NCBI GenBank assembly: GCA_002683155.1
Contig: NYST01000046.1
Span: 1-5,711 of the forward strand
Reading direction: 5' to 3'
Source of the DNA: Methanobacteriota archaeon
GTDB lineage: Archaea; Thermoplasmatota; Poseidoniia; Poseidoniales; Thalassarchaeaceae
DNA: 5,711 bases
Below are positions 1-5,710 of this stretch, in pieces. Within the stretch, counting starts at the first letter, position 1; the number at the start of each line of letters is the position of its first letter. Under the pieces are notes generated by a model, which worked only from the letters and a program-made list of their open reading frames with translations, had not been told where the DNA came from and made no database searches. The translations under genes were made by a program, and so were the position numbers.

Positions 1-240
1 GAGAAAAGCAAGTTTGTAGACGATGCTCACAAAGATGGATTCGAGGTGACGAAGATCTTGACCAACTACCTGCAGAAATCTCAAAAAGGGTGGAAGGAGA
101 AAGATGCCACGGCACAGGCAGATCAGGGAGACGTGACGAAGCTTGTGGTGAAGTTCAGGACGATCATCAAGGTGGCTCACCACAACCTCGACCAGCTTGA
201 CAGGAATCTGCATGAAGGCTGTCTTTCTGCTTATCCTGAC
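1..240 (+). other. Post-ADD helical segment of ATRX (partial)
   Basis: Residues 1-80 are the only ordered-looking part of the N-terminal half before the linker. Residues 16-36 (VTKILTNYLQKSQKGWKEKD and following) and 45-75 (LVVKFRTIIKVAHHNLDQLD and following) read as two amphipathic helices. They line up, from memory of human ATRX, with the segment that follows the ADD zinc-finger domain (human IETTANMNSSYVKFLKQ and FKSVLADIKKAHLALEEDL). In vertebrates the ADD module reads unmethylated H3K4 together with H3K9me3; none of its zinc-binding cysteines are inside this window. The presence of this flank implies that an ADD domain is encoded just upstream. The alignment is recalled, not computed. 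Confidence 0.72.
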
Positions 241-3200
241 ATGACGGAGGATATGCTGGAGGCAAAGACAGTACCCCAGGAACAGAATGGCCATATGAAG
301 AGGGAAGGAAGCGATAACGAAACAAAGAAAGTTGATAAGAAGCCCAAGAAAAAACCAGCAAAGAAAGTTGCTGTTGCAGCTGCAGATGTCAAAGAGGAAG
401 ACAAAGAAGAAAAGAAGAAGGAACAAAAGGAACTGAGGGAAAAGAGAAAAGAGGAGAGAAGTGGTAAGAAGGGCACTGATGCTGAACAAGACATTGAGGA
501 GGTGAAAGAGGAGGTTGATGTTAAAGATGAAACTCTGGAGAAGGATGTTTCCTCTAAAAAGACCTCGAAAGAAAGCAAGGAAACAAAGAAGAATGAGTCG
601 GACAAAAAGCAAGGAAAGAAAACCAAAACTGAACAAGAGACTCCTTCAAAGATGAAGGAGGGGAAGCAATCTAAGGAGGACAACGAGGTGGACAAGGAGA
701 AAGGTGAAGGAAAAGCTGAAAACGAAGGAGAAGAATCAGAGACCATGCAAAATGGGAACGTTGCCGGCTCTCCCGATGTGTCAAAGGACATGTTCGAAGA
801 CACTGACGACAACGACGTTAAGGACGAGGCTGAGAAAAACAGCAGTATGGGGCTGGATGAGGCAAACAAGGTTGCAAGAGCTTGCCTCTTGGAGACTTCA
901 TCTGACGAGGACGCTGTCCAGAAGAGTCAAAGCTTAGACAAGCCAAAAGACGAGAGCAAGGAAAAGGACTCAGATTCCGCACCGAAAGAAACTGAGGAAA
1001 AACCTAAACCTGACAAGGAGGGTGAAGAAAAAAAGGGGCTCAAAATCAAAACTGTCAAAGAACTTAACAAAAATGCAGAGGGCCCACCTGCCGCCAAATC
1101 TGATGAGGATACTGGGAAGACATCACCGAAGAAGAAGCTCAAGACAAAGAAGGAATTGGACAAGCTCAAAAGGAGAAGCGACGAGAAAAGGGAAAATGGA
1201 AATTCAACTGAGAAGTCAGATGATGGAAAAGAAGAAAGTGAGAAAAAGGAGGAAGAGCCAAAGAAAGAAAAGAAGAAGCCAGCAAACCGCAAAAAGGCTC
1301 CTGTTTTCTCAAGCTCAGATTCGGACGATTCCGATGAAGAGAATCTTGGAATCATTGGAGAATCACCAGAGAAAAAGAAAAAGATGACAAAGAAAGAGGA
1401 AGAAAAGGAAAAGGAGAGGGAAGAGAAGAAAATTCTGGAGAGAGAAAAAAGAAAGCAGGAAAGGAAACAGAAGAAGAAAGAAGCAATTCTGAACGGAACA
1501 TATGAGGAGAAGAAAAAGAATAGGAAAAGTAAGGACAACAAGGACAGTGAGACATCAGAGGATGAGAAGAAAGCCGAACACAAGCTTCTGAGGAAGAAGG
1601 TGGGGAAACAGTTGAAAAAGCTGAGGAAAAATGTTGAGGACATCGACATCAGCCAAGACAAGCTCTTGAAACAGAAAGTGAAAACAGACGTGGCTGGTCT
1701 TGGTGACCACATCAAAGGCGAGCTGCAGGAGGAGGGCTTTATCGATGTTTCTTGTCACCCCGACTTGTACACTGGAAAAGTTGAAGCTGACGAATGGGAT
1801 ATGGACATTGAACGGCTGTGTAACTTTGATTCGTTGAAAGCAAAGAAAAAAGGGAGCAAAGATTCAAGCAATGATGATGAGCAGGAGGATGAAGGAAAGA
1901 AGAAGTTCAAGGGCGAGAAGAAAAAGAAGGAGAAAGAGAAAGGTGTTGGCGACATGAGCAGCGGAAGCGAGGGGGACAAATCCGATGGAGGAGAAAGTGA
2001 TCCCGATCCAAAGAACATCTGCTCTACACCGCAAAAGAATGAGATTGCAAAGTCTGAAGTGTTGGACTCAAGTGACTCTGACGGTGATGCGAGCGATGAT
2101 TCACCAACAGAAGGAAATGACAAATCGGAGAAAAAAGCCAAGGAAAAGAAAGAAAAGAAGGAGAAGAAGAAAGAAAAGAAAGAAGAAGATGATGAAGAAA
2201 GTGATGGTGACTCAGAGGATACAAAGAGAGCAAAGAAAAAGAATGAGGCCATTCTTAACATGAAACTTTCAGAGACTGATTCCTCAGAGGAGGAACGGAA
2301 CCACAAGGAAAAAATGGAGAAGAAAAGGGAAAAGCTGGAAAATGCTGAGTCTTCGGATAGCAGTGACTTTGGAAAAATGTCGGCCGCAACACTGTATGGT
2401 AGCGCCAAAAAGAAAGAAGTCCTAAAGAAACGAAAGAGAGCCCTTGCTTCTGATGACGATGACGATGACTCAGATGATGGCGATGACAAGAAGGAGAGTG
2501 ATACAGATTCCTCAGACGAGGACTCTGATGGAGCCCCAAAGAAGAAAGAGACTAAAAAACGAGGAAAGAAAAAGAAGAAGTCTTCTTCTAGTGAGGACTC
2601 CGATGAGGCGGACCGTCCAAAGAAAAAGAGGAAGCGGATCAAAAAAGGCTCGGATGAGAGCGACGAGGACGAGGAAGGAGCATCGCCGACGAAGAGACAC
2701 GACATCAAGAGAGTGATCAAAGACAAGAACCTCGCAGATGAAACAAAAACCGCAGCAGCCGTAGAAAGGGAGCGAAGGGACCGAATAAAAGAGCGACAAG
2801 AGAAGTACAATGAAATGTTTGGAAAGCACGAGGATAAGGAGAAGGATGCCATTGCCACAGAATGTATTCTTGATTTCGACGAAGAAACCAAAGAGGTTAT
2901 CGTCGAGGTTGACAAGAGGCTTGTGAAGAAGCTGAAACCACATCAAGTTGGAGGGATCAAATTCATGTGGGATTGTTGCTTTGAGAGCGTGGCGCAAATC
3001 AAGGCAAAGAAGATCCCTGGCGGGGCGATCCTTGGCCACTGCATGGGGTTGGGGAAGACGTTGCAGTCAGTGACGCTGTGCCACACGGTGATGAGCAACC
3101 CAAAGGTGAAGGTGAACCGCATCATGGTCATCTGTCCAGTCAACGTGGTCAAGAACTGGGCAGACGAATTTGACAAGTGGCTAATCGGCGATATGGGACT

Positions 3201-5481
3201 GGATGTCTACGAGATGTCAAAGGAGAAGGACAACAGGGGGAGGCAGGACAAGCTGGAGAACTGGTTTGAGGAGGGAGGAGTTCTGCTCATCGGCTATGAC
3301 ATGTTCAGGAACCTCACCAACACGGCCAACAAGAAGTTCAAACCCAAGATGAGGGAAAGCTTCGCAAAGTGCCTTCTTGATCCGGGCGCAGACTTGATCA
3401 TTTGCGACGAAGGTCATCTCCTCAAGAACGAGAAGTCTGCAATCAACGCTGCCGTTAACAGGATAAAGACTCCCAGGAGAATAGTGTTGACGGGGACGCC
3501 CCTGCAGAACAACCTGAAGGAGTACTACGAGATGGTCAACTTCGTCAAGCCCAACCTCATGGGGACCAGAAAGGAGTTCATGAATAGGTTCGTCAATCCG
3601 ATCGTCAACGGCCAACATTCTGACTCTACAGAGAGAGACATCCGTATGATGAAAAAGCGGTCCTTCATCTTAAACGACCTGCTGAAAGGTTGCATGCAGA
3701 GGCTGGACTACAACGTGCTGGTGCCCTACCTCATGCCCAAGCTTGAGTATGTGCTCACCATCCAGCTGGGAGAGCTGCAGAAGACCCTGTACAAGTATTA
3801 CCTGGAGAACTATGCCAAGGCCGGCCAGATTGGACCAGACGGGAAGCTGATGGGAGGAAAGAAGGGAGGTCTTTTCTACGACGTGCAGAACCTCAGCAGG
3901 ATCTGGAACCATCCTTATATCCTTCTACTCTCCAAGATAAGAAAAGATGCCAAGGAGGATGATGAATCAGGCTCAGAGGGCAGCCTGAAAGATTTCATAG
4001 ATGACAACTCAGATGATGAATCTGAAGAGTCTACTGAAGAGTCGGATGAGTCAGATGAGGACAGCGATGACAGCGATGCACCGAAAAAGAAAAAGAAAGC
4101 ACCACCAAAGAAGCGAGCAACAAGAGCGGATAAGCCAGAGGACTTGGTGACTCTGGATGACAAGCAAGTTGTTCAAAAGATGAGCGGAGGTGGGGCATGG
4201 TGGAACCAGTTCCTTGCCGACGACCAGGAGCTGGACGATGTCATGCTTGGTTCCAAGATGATCCTGCTCATGGACATCTTGAAGGAGTGCGCCATGATCG
4301 GTGACAAGATTCTTGTGTTCAGCCAGTCCATTCTCTCCCTTGATCTGATAGAAGAATTTCTGGAGAAGGTGCACAATAATCATGAGGTGGAAAATAAAAA
4401 GAAGAAGAAGAAGGACGCAGAAGACTTGGACAGTATGGACACCTGGGTCCCAGGGAAGGACTACTACCGCATGGACGGTTCCACTGCTGCAGACACGAGG
4501 AAGATCTGGTGCAAGTACTTCAACAAGGAATCCAATCACCGAATGAGGCTTTTCCTCATATCGACAAAAGCTGGTGGGTTGGGGATCAACCTGGTGGCAG
4601 CCAACAGAGTGATCCTCTTTGACGCGAGCTGGAATCCGTCTCACGATGTGCAGAGCATCTTCAGAGTGTTCAGGTTTGGTCAGACCAAGCCTGTGTACAT
4701 CTACAGGTTCCTGGCCAAAGGCACCATGGAGGAAAAGATCTATGATCGGCAGGTCACCAAACAGTCGCTCTCTGCCAGAGTGGTCGATGAGCATCAGATC
4801 GAGTCACACTTCACGATGAACGAGTTGGAAGAATTGTACGAGTTCAAAGACGAACCGCTCTCAGAAAGGCCGACCCCTGTGGTTCCCAAAGACCGACTCC
4901 TTGCCGAACTTGTTGAGAAGCACAAGGACCTGGTGTGGAACATTCACAACCACGACTCCCTGCTAGAGAACAAGGTGGATGAGAACCTAACGGAGGAGGA
5001 GAGGAAGCGGGCTTGGGAAGAGTTTGAGCAAGAGAAGAAGGGTTTCATCCAGCAGAGAGCCGACCCAATGATGCTGCAGCAGATGCAGGCTGCGCAGCAG
5101 ATGCAGTCTCTCAACCCGATGGCCATCCAGGCCCAGCTGAGAGCAATGTACCCGGAGATGAGCCACGACGAAGTGATGGCTCGAACCCGATGGACCATCA
5201 TGCAGCTGCAGAGCCAGATGCAGGGCCAGATGTATCCCCAGCAGCAGCAGCAGCAGCAGCAGGGATACGGTTACAGCAGCCAACTGGCGATGCAGCAGCA
5301 ACTGCAGCAGCAACAGCAGCGTCAACAGCAGCAGCAGAAGGAACACCAAAAGGCAGTTTTGCAGCAAGCCCAACTCGCGTTGAGGCAGCAGCAGCTTCAG
5401 CAACAGCAACAGAGGGCGAGGGCGGGTAATGGAGAAATCATCACATTGGACGACAGTCCGGTAAAGAGGAAAGAACCGTGA
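1..5481 (+). CDS. ATRX: ATRX-family SNF2 chromatin remodeller, 5' partial
   Basis: SNF2-superfamily ATPase that remodels nucleosomes in the nucleus; in animals ATRX works with DAXX to deposit histone H3.3 at heterochromatin, repeats and telomeres (known of the family). The frame is open from base 1 with no start: the first in-frame ATG is at 241, and the GTG at 46 is not a credible nuclear start. Conserved ATRX-like sequence lies before that ATG, so the 5' end is missing. 1826 residues are visible; human ATRX has about 2492. Seen in order: post-ADD helices (1-80), charged disordered linker (82-900), NLS (872-882), lobe 1 (978-1312) with Walker A GHCMGLGKT (1012-1020) and DEGH (1136-1139), LTGTPLQNN (1163-1171), acidic/basic insert (1317-1398), lobe 2 (1410-1600) with STKAGGLGINL (1521-1531) and FRVFRFGQ (1554-1561), C-terminal extension, Q-rich tail. 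All catalytic motifs are intact with no frameshift. The close paralogue ARIP4/RAD54L2 is the main alternative, but the WDCC, NGQ.SDST and FTMNEL segments and the post-ADD helices favour ATRX. Confidence 0.96.
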   Translation, partial: EKSKFVDDAHKDGFEVTKILTNYLQKSQKGWKEKDATAQADQGDVTKLVVKFRTIIKVAHHNLDQLDRNLHEGCLSAYPDMTEDMLEAKTVPQEQNGHMKREGSDNETKKVDKKPKKKPAKKVAVAAADVKEEDKEEKKKEQKELREKRKEERSGKKGTDAEQDIEEVKEEVDVKDETLEKDVSSKKTSKESKETKKNESDKKQGKKTKTEQETPSKMKEGKQSKEDNEVDKEKGEGKAENEGEESETMQNGNVAGSPDVSKDMFEDTDDNDVKDEAEKNSSMGLDEANKVARACLLETSSDEDAVQKSQSLDKPKDESKEKDSDSAPKETEEKPKPDKEGEEKKGLKIKTVKELNKNAEGPPAAKSDEDTGKTSPKKKLKTKKELDKLKRRSDEKRENGNSTEKSDDGKEESEKKEEEPKKEKKKPANRKKAPVFSSSDSDDSDEENLGIIGESPEKKKKMTKKEEEKEKEREEKKILEREKRKQERKQKKKEAILNGTYEEKKKNRKSKDNKDSETSEDEKKAEHKLLRKKVGKQLKKLRKNVEDIDISQDKLLKQKVKTDVAGLGDHIKGELQEEGFIDVSCHPDLYTGKVEADEWDMDIERLCNFDSLKAKKKGSKDSSNDDEQEDEGKKKFKGEKKKKEKEKGVGDMSSGSEGDKSDGGESDPDPKNICSTPQKNEIAKSEVLDSSDSDGDASDDSPTEGNDKSEKKAKEKKEKKEKKKEKKEEDDEESDGDSEDTKRAKKKNEAILNMKLSETDSSEEERNHKEKMEKKREKLENAESSDSSDFGKMSAATLYGSAKKKEVLKKRKRALASDDDDDDSDDGDDKKESDTDSSDEDSDGAPKKKETKKRGKKKKKSSSSEDSDEADRPKKKRKRIKKGSDESDEDEEGASPTKRHDIKRVIKDKNLADETKTAAAVERERRDRIKERQEKYNEMFGKHEDKEKDAIATECILDFDEETKEVIVEVDKRLVKKLKPHQVGGIKFMWDCCFESVAQIKAKKIPGGAILGHCMGLGKTLQSVTLCHTVMSNPKVKVNRIMVICPVNVVKNWADEFDKWLIGDMGLDVYEMSKEKDNRGRQDKLENWFEEGGVLLIGYDMFRNLTNTANKKFKPKMRESFAKCLLDPGADLIICDEGHLLKNEKSAINAAVNRIKTPRRIVLTGTPLQNNLKEYYEMVNFVKPNLMGTRKEFMNRFVNPIVNGQHSDSTERDIRMMKKRSFILNDLLKGCMQRLDYNVLVPYLMPKLEYVLTIQLGELQKTLYKYYLENYAKAGQIGPDGKLMGGKKGGLFYDVQNLSRIWNHPYILLLSKIRKDAKEDDESGSEGSLKDFIDDNSDDESEESTEESDESDEDSDDSDAPKKKKKAPPKKRATRADKPEDLVTLDDKQVVQKMSGGGAWWNQFLADDQELDDVMLGSKMILLMDILKECAMIGDKILVFSQSILSLDLIEEFLEKVHNNHEVENKKKKKKDAEDLDSMDTWVPGKDYYRMDGSTAADTRKIWCKYFNKESNHRMRLFLISTKAGGLGINLVAANRVILFDASWNPSHDVQSIFRVFRFGQTKPVYIYRFLAKGTMEEKIYDRQVTKQSLSARVVDEHQIESHFTMNELEELYEFKDEPLSERPTPVVPKDRLLAELVEKHKDLVWNIHNHDSLLENKVDENLTEEERKRAWEEFEQEKKGFIQQRADPMMLQQMQAAQQMQSLNPMAIQAQLRAMYPEMSHDEVMARTRWTIMQLQSQMQGQMYPQQQQQQQQGYGYSSQLAMQQQLQQQQQRQQQQQKEHQKAVLQQAQLALRQQQLQQQQQRARAGNGEIITLDDSPVKRKEP
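856..912 (+). other. Candidate DAXX-binding peptide
   Basis: Residues 286-304 read DEANKVARACLLETSSDED. Vertebrate ATRX binds the DAXX helical bundle through a short helix which I recall as ENRIAKKMLLEEIKANLSSDED. The window peptide shares the E-x-N-[KR]-[IV]-A-[KR] start, the LLE core and the SSDED end, with about four residues fewer between LLE and the Ser-Asp run. Such hydrophobic helices are rare in this linker, which makes the match more notable. It sits much farther from the helicase than the human motif does, so the assignment is inferred. A second, weaker candidate lies at residues 743-765. Confidence 0.4.
1582..1848 (+). other. Ordered-looking island inside the linker
   Basis: Residues 528-616 break the Lys/Glu/Ser pattern. 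Residues 528-557 form a basic, leucine-spaced helix (KLLRKKVGKQLKKLRKNVED) with coiled-coil character. Residues 561-612 then contain hydrophobic, aromatic and Cys/His positions (F580, C585, H586, Y590, W599, C607, F609) with acidic spacing, including HPDLYTGKVEADEWDMDIER (586-605). After residue 613 the sequence returns to poly-Lys. I do not recognise the segment as a named domain and cannot recall a matching stretch in human ATRX. It may be a small folded module or a partner-docking region specific to this lineage or to invertebrate ATRX. Confidence 0.55.
2497..2523 (+). other. SDTD-type acidic phospho-motif
   Basis: Residues 833-841 read SDTDSSDED. This resembles the SDTD repeats of MDC1 which, once doubly phosphorylated by casein kinase 2, bind the FHA/BRCT region of NBS1. 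A related SETDSSEEE lies at residues 757-765. Human ATRX is reported to interact with the MRE11-RAD50-NBS1 complex, and I recall an SDTD in its linker as well. The motif is short and lies in Ser-Asp-rich sequence, so chance is a real alternative. Confidence 0.35.
2614..2646 (+). other. Predicted nuclear localisation signal
   Basis: Residues 872-882 read RPKKKRKRIKK, which contains the SV40-type PKKKRK core. A further basic run (KKRGKKKKK, 852-860) lies 11 residues upstream, so a bipartite reading is possible. The corresponding pre-helicase position in human ATRX also carries a basic cluster (KKKRRRIK, from memory). This fits a nuclear chromatin remodeller. Confidence 0.75.
2932..3936 (+). other. 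SNF2 ATPase, first RecA-like lobe
   Basis: Residues 978-1312 carry the ATP-binding lobe. Seen: entry motif LKPHQVGGIKFMWDCC (978-993); Walker A GHCMGLGKT (1012-1020) with catalytic Lys1019; motif Ia VICPVNVVKNW (1043-1053); Walker B DEGH (1136-1139); motif III LTGTPLQNN (1163-1171); then the family-typical NPIVNGQHSDST (1199-1210) and MKKRSFIL (1217-1224). The DEGH box instead of DEAH, and HCMGLGKT instead of the DEMGLGKT common in other SNF2 proteins, are hallmarks of the ATRX/ARIP4/RAD54-like branch. No key residue is missing. A charged helix (901-940) and the DEETKE segment (960-965) immediately precede it, as in vertebrate ATRX. Confidence 0.95.
3949..4194 (+). other. Acidic-then-basic inter-lobe insert
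   Basis: Residues 1317-1398 separate the two helicase lobes. The first half is strongly acidic, with Ser-Asp repeats (residues 1333-1359), followed by poly-Lys (1362-1366) and KKRATR (1370-1375). Human ATRX has an insert at the same place with the same order: I recall SMDEFIASDSDET, then KKKKKGKKGKK. The SLKDFIDDNSDDES of this window (1328-1341) is the matching start. The insert also contains LVTLDD (1382-1387), a SUMO-interaction-like core. It probably loops out of the motor and may contact histones or regulate the ATPase (inference). Confidence 0.8.
4228..4800 (+). other. SNF2 helicase C-terminal lobe
   Basis: Residues 1410-1600 carry the second RecA-like lobe. Seen: GDKILVFSQSILSLDLIEEF (1434-1453, motif IV), DYYRMDGST (1487-1495), STKAGGLGINL (1521-1531, motif V), DASWNPS (1541-1547), and QSIFRVFRFGQ (1551-1561, motif VI with the arginine finger), then KIYDRQVTKQSLS (1579-1591). 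This closely follows the human sequence, with YRFGQ changed to FRFGQ. A lysine run (1466-1471) sits in the loop between motifs IV and the DGST segment, where the human protein has a different charged loop. Confidence 0.95.
4801..5043 (+). other. ATRX C-terminal extension
   Basis: Residues 1601-1681 follow the motor and keep several ATRX-specific blocks: HFTMNELEELYEF (1603-1615), PKDRLLAEL (1629-1637), HNHDSLLENK (1649-1658) and LTEEERKRAWEEFEQEKKG (1663-1681). From memory, human ATRX has HFTMNELTELYTF, PKDTILAELL, YHEHDSLLDHK and LTEEERKAAWAEYEAEKKG. These blocks help separate ATRX from other SNF2 proteins. In mammals the region just C-terminal to the motor has been mapped as the MeCP2-binding part. 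MeCP2 homologues are not general in invertebrates, so that role should not be transferred. Confidence 0.85.
5050..5412 (+). other. Glutamine-rich C-terminal tract
   Basis: Residues 1684-1804 contain 48 glutamines in 121 positions with interspersed Met, Ala and Leu, and no acidic clusters. It includes runs of eight (1747-1754), four (1769-1772), five (1774-1778) and four (1801-1804) Gln. The helix-like segment LRAMYPEMSHDEVMART (1713-1729) interrupts it. Human ATRX ends with a shorter Q-rich stretch (NQQQQQQMTYQQ from memory), so the position is conserved while the length is expanded. Such tracts often form coiled-coil or prion-like assemblies; function here is inferred only. Confidence 0.85.
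5239..5262 (+). repeat. (CAG)8 trinucleotide microsatellite
   Basis: Eight uninterrupted CAG codons encode Gln 1747-1754. Neighbouring Gln runs at 5293-5337 and 5386-5412 mix CAG with CAA, CTG and CGT, so this is the only long pure tract and the one most liable to length change. In the next frame the same repeat reads as poly-Ala, which produces a spurious overlapping open frame. Confidence 0.95.
5434..5478 (+). other. C-terminal SIM-like motif with CDK-type site
   Basis: Residues 1812-1826 read EIITLDDSPVKRKEP. IITL followed by DDS fits the hydrophobic-core-plus-acid pattern of SUMO-interacting motifs. SPVK is a full proline-directed CDK consensus, and KRK gives a basic end. It stands out sharply from the Q-rich sequence before it. 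ATRX and DAXX are found in PML bodies, where SUMO-SIM contacts are central, so a SIM is plausible, but it is a short-motif inference. Confidence 0.5.
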
Positions 5482-5497
5482 AGCATGACTTTATGAT

Positions 5498-5539
5498 AAG
5501 GACGTTAGAATGCAATTTAGGAGAAAGGAAGTTAGAATG
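5498..5539 (+). repeat. Imperfect 15-base direct repeat in 3' UTR
   Basis: AAGGACGTTAGAATG at 5498-5512 and AAGGAAGTTAGAATG at 5525-5539 match at 14 of 15 positions, with a 12-base spacer. It may be a local duplication or a doubled binding site; nothing more can be said from one sequence. Confidence 0.75.
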
Positions 5540-5704
5540 AGCGGGAAATATTAGCTTTTCTACATCCACAAATCCAAACCTGTATGTGTCAGCAGCATTA
5601 TGTTCCATTGTGTAAAGTCTATCTTAAGAAGATTCCTTTACAGACTAGTTAACCCAACAACAGTGCACATCAAGTTAAGTATTGTATTATGATTAGTTCG
5701 TGCC

Positions 5705-5710
5705 AATAAA
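5705..5710 (+). promoter_or_regulatory. Polyadenylation signal AATAAA
   Basis: The canonical hexamer ends one base before the window ends. Cleavage normally occurs some 10-30 bases further on, so the true mRNA end is probably just outside the window. Its position 224 bases after the stop codon supports this being the transcript's 3' end. Confidence 0.8.

Larger units (their letters stand above)
244..2700 (+). other. Long Lys/Glu/Ser/Asp-rich disordered linker
   Basis: Residues 82-900 are dominated by K, E, D and S, with almost no aromatic or Cys residues apart from the 528-616 island. Lys/Glu stretches such as residues 402-430, 456-494 and 710-730 look like charged single helices. They alternate with Ser-Asp clusters at 437-447, 688-701, 757-765, 783-789, 833-843 and 861-869, which are typical casein kinase 2 substrates. 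Human ATRX has an equivalent long linker between ADD and helicase that is poorly conserved in sequence and carries peptide docking sites for partners such as HP1, EZH2 and DAXX. No PxVxL HP1 motif was found here. The purine-rich coding strand (GAA, AAG, GAT) is a consequence of this composition. Confidence 0.85.

Noticed and set aside
46..48. GTG as the start codon of the CDS
   Set aside because: GTG is not a normal start in nuclear genes, the frame is open upstream to base 1, and conserved ATRX-like sequence spans the point.
231..1715. Antisense open frames at 231-869 and 927-1715
   Set aside because: Same composition effect: Ser/Phe/Leu-only products mirroring the charged linker, with no domain.
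244..2700. HP1-binding PxVxL motif in the linker
   Set aside because: I looked for it because vertebrate ATRX has one; no PxVxL was found in the visible linker.
1755..2915. 386-codon antisense open frame rich in Ser and Phe
   Set aside because: It is the complement of Lys/Glu/Asp/Ser codons (AAG, GAA, GAT, TCA), which rarely give antisense stops. The predicted protein is low-complexity with no recognisable domain.
4051..4794. 247-codon antisense frame across helicase lobe 2
   Set aside because: It overlaps a strongly conserved SNF2 lobe in the sense frame and has no recognisable features of its own.
5190..5429. Overlapping plus-frame product with poly-Ala
   Set aside because: It is the GCA-phase reading of the CAG repeat; the Q frame continues an ATRX protein to a stop.
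5515..5519. ATTTA AU-rich element in the 3' UTR
   Set aside because: A single pentamer without an AU-rich context is expected by chance.
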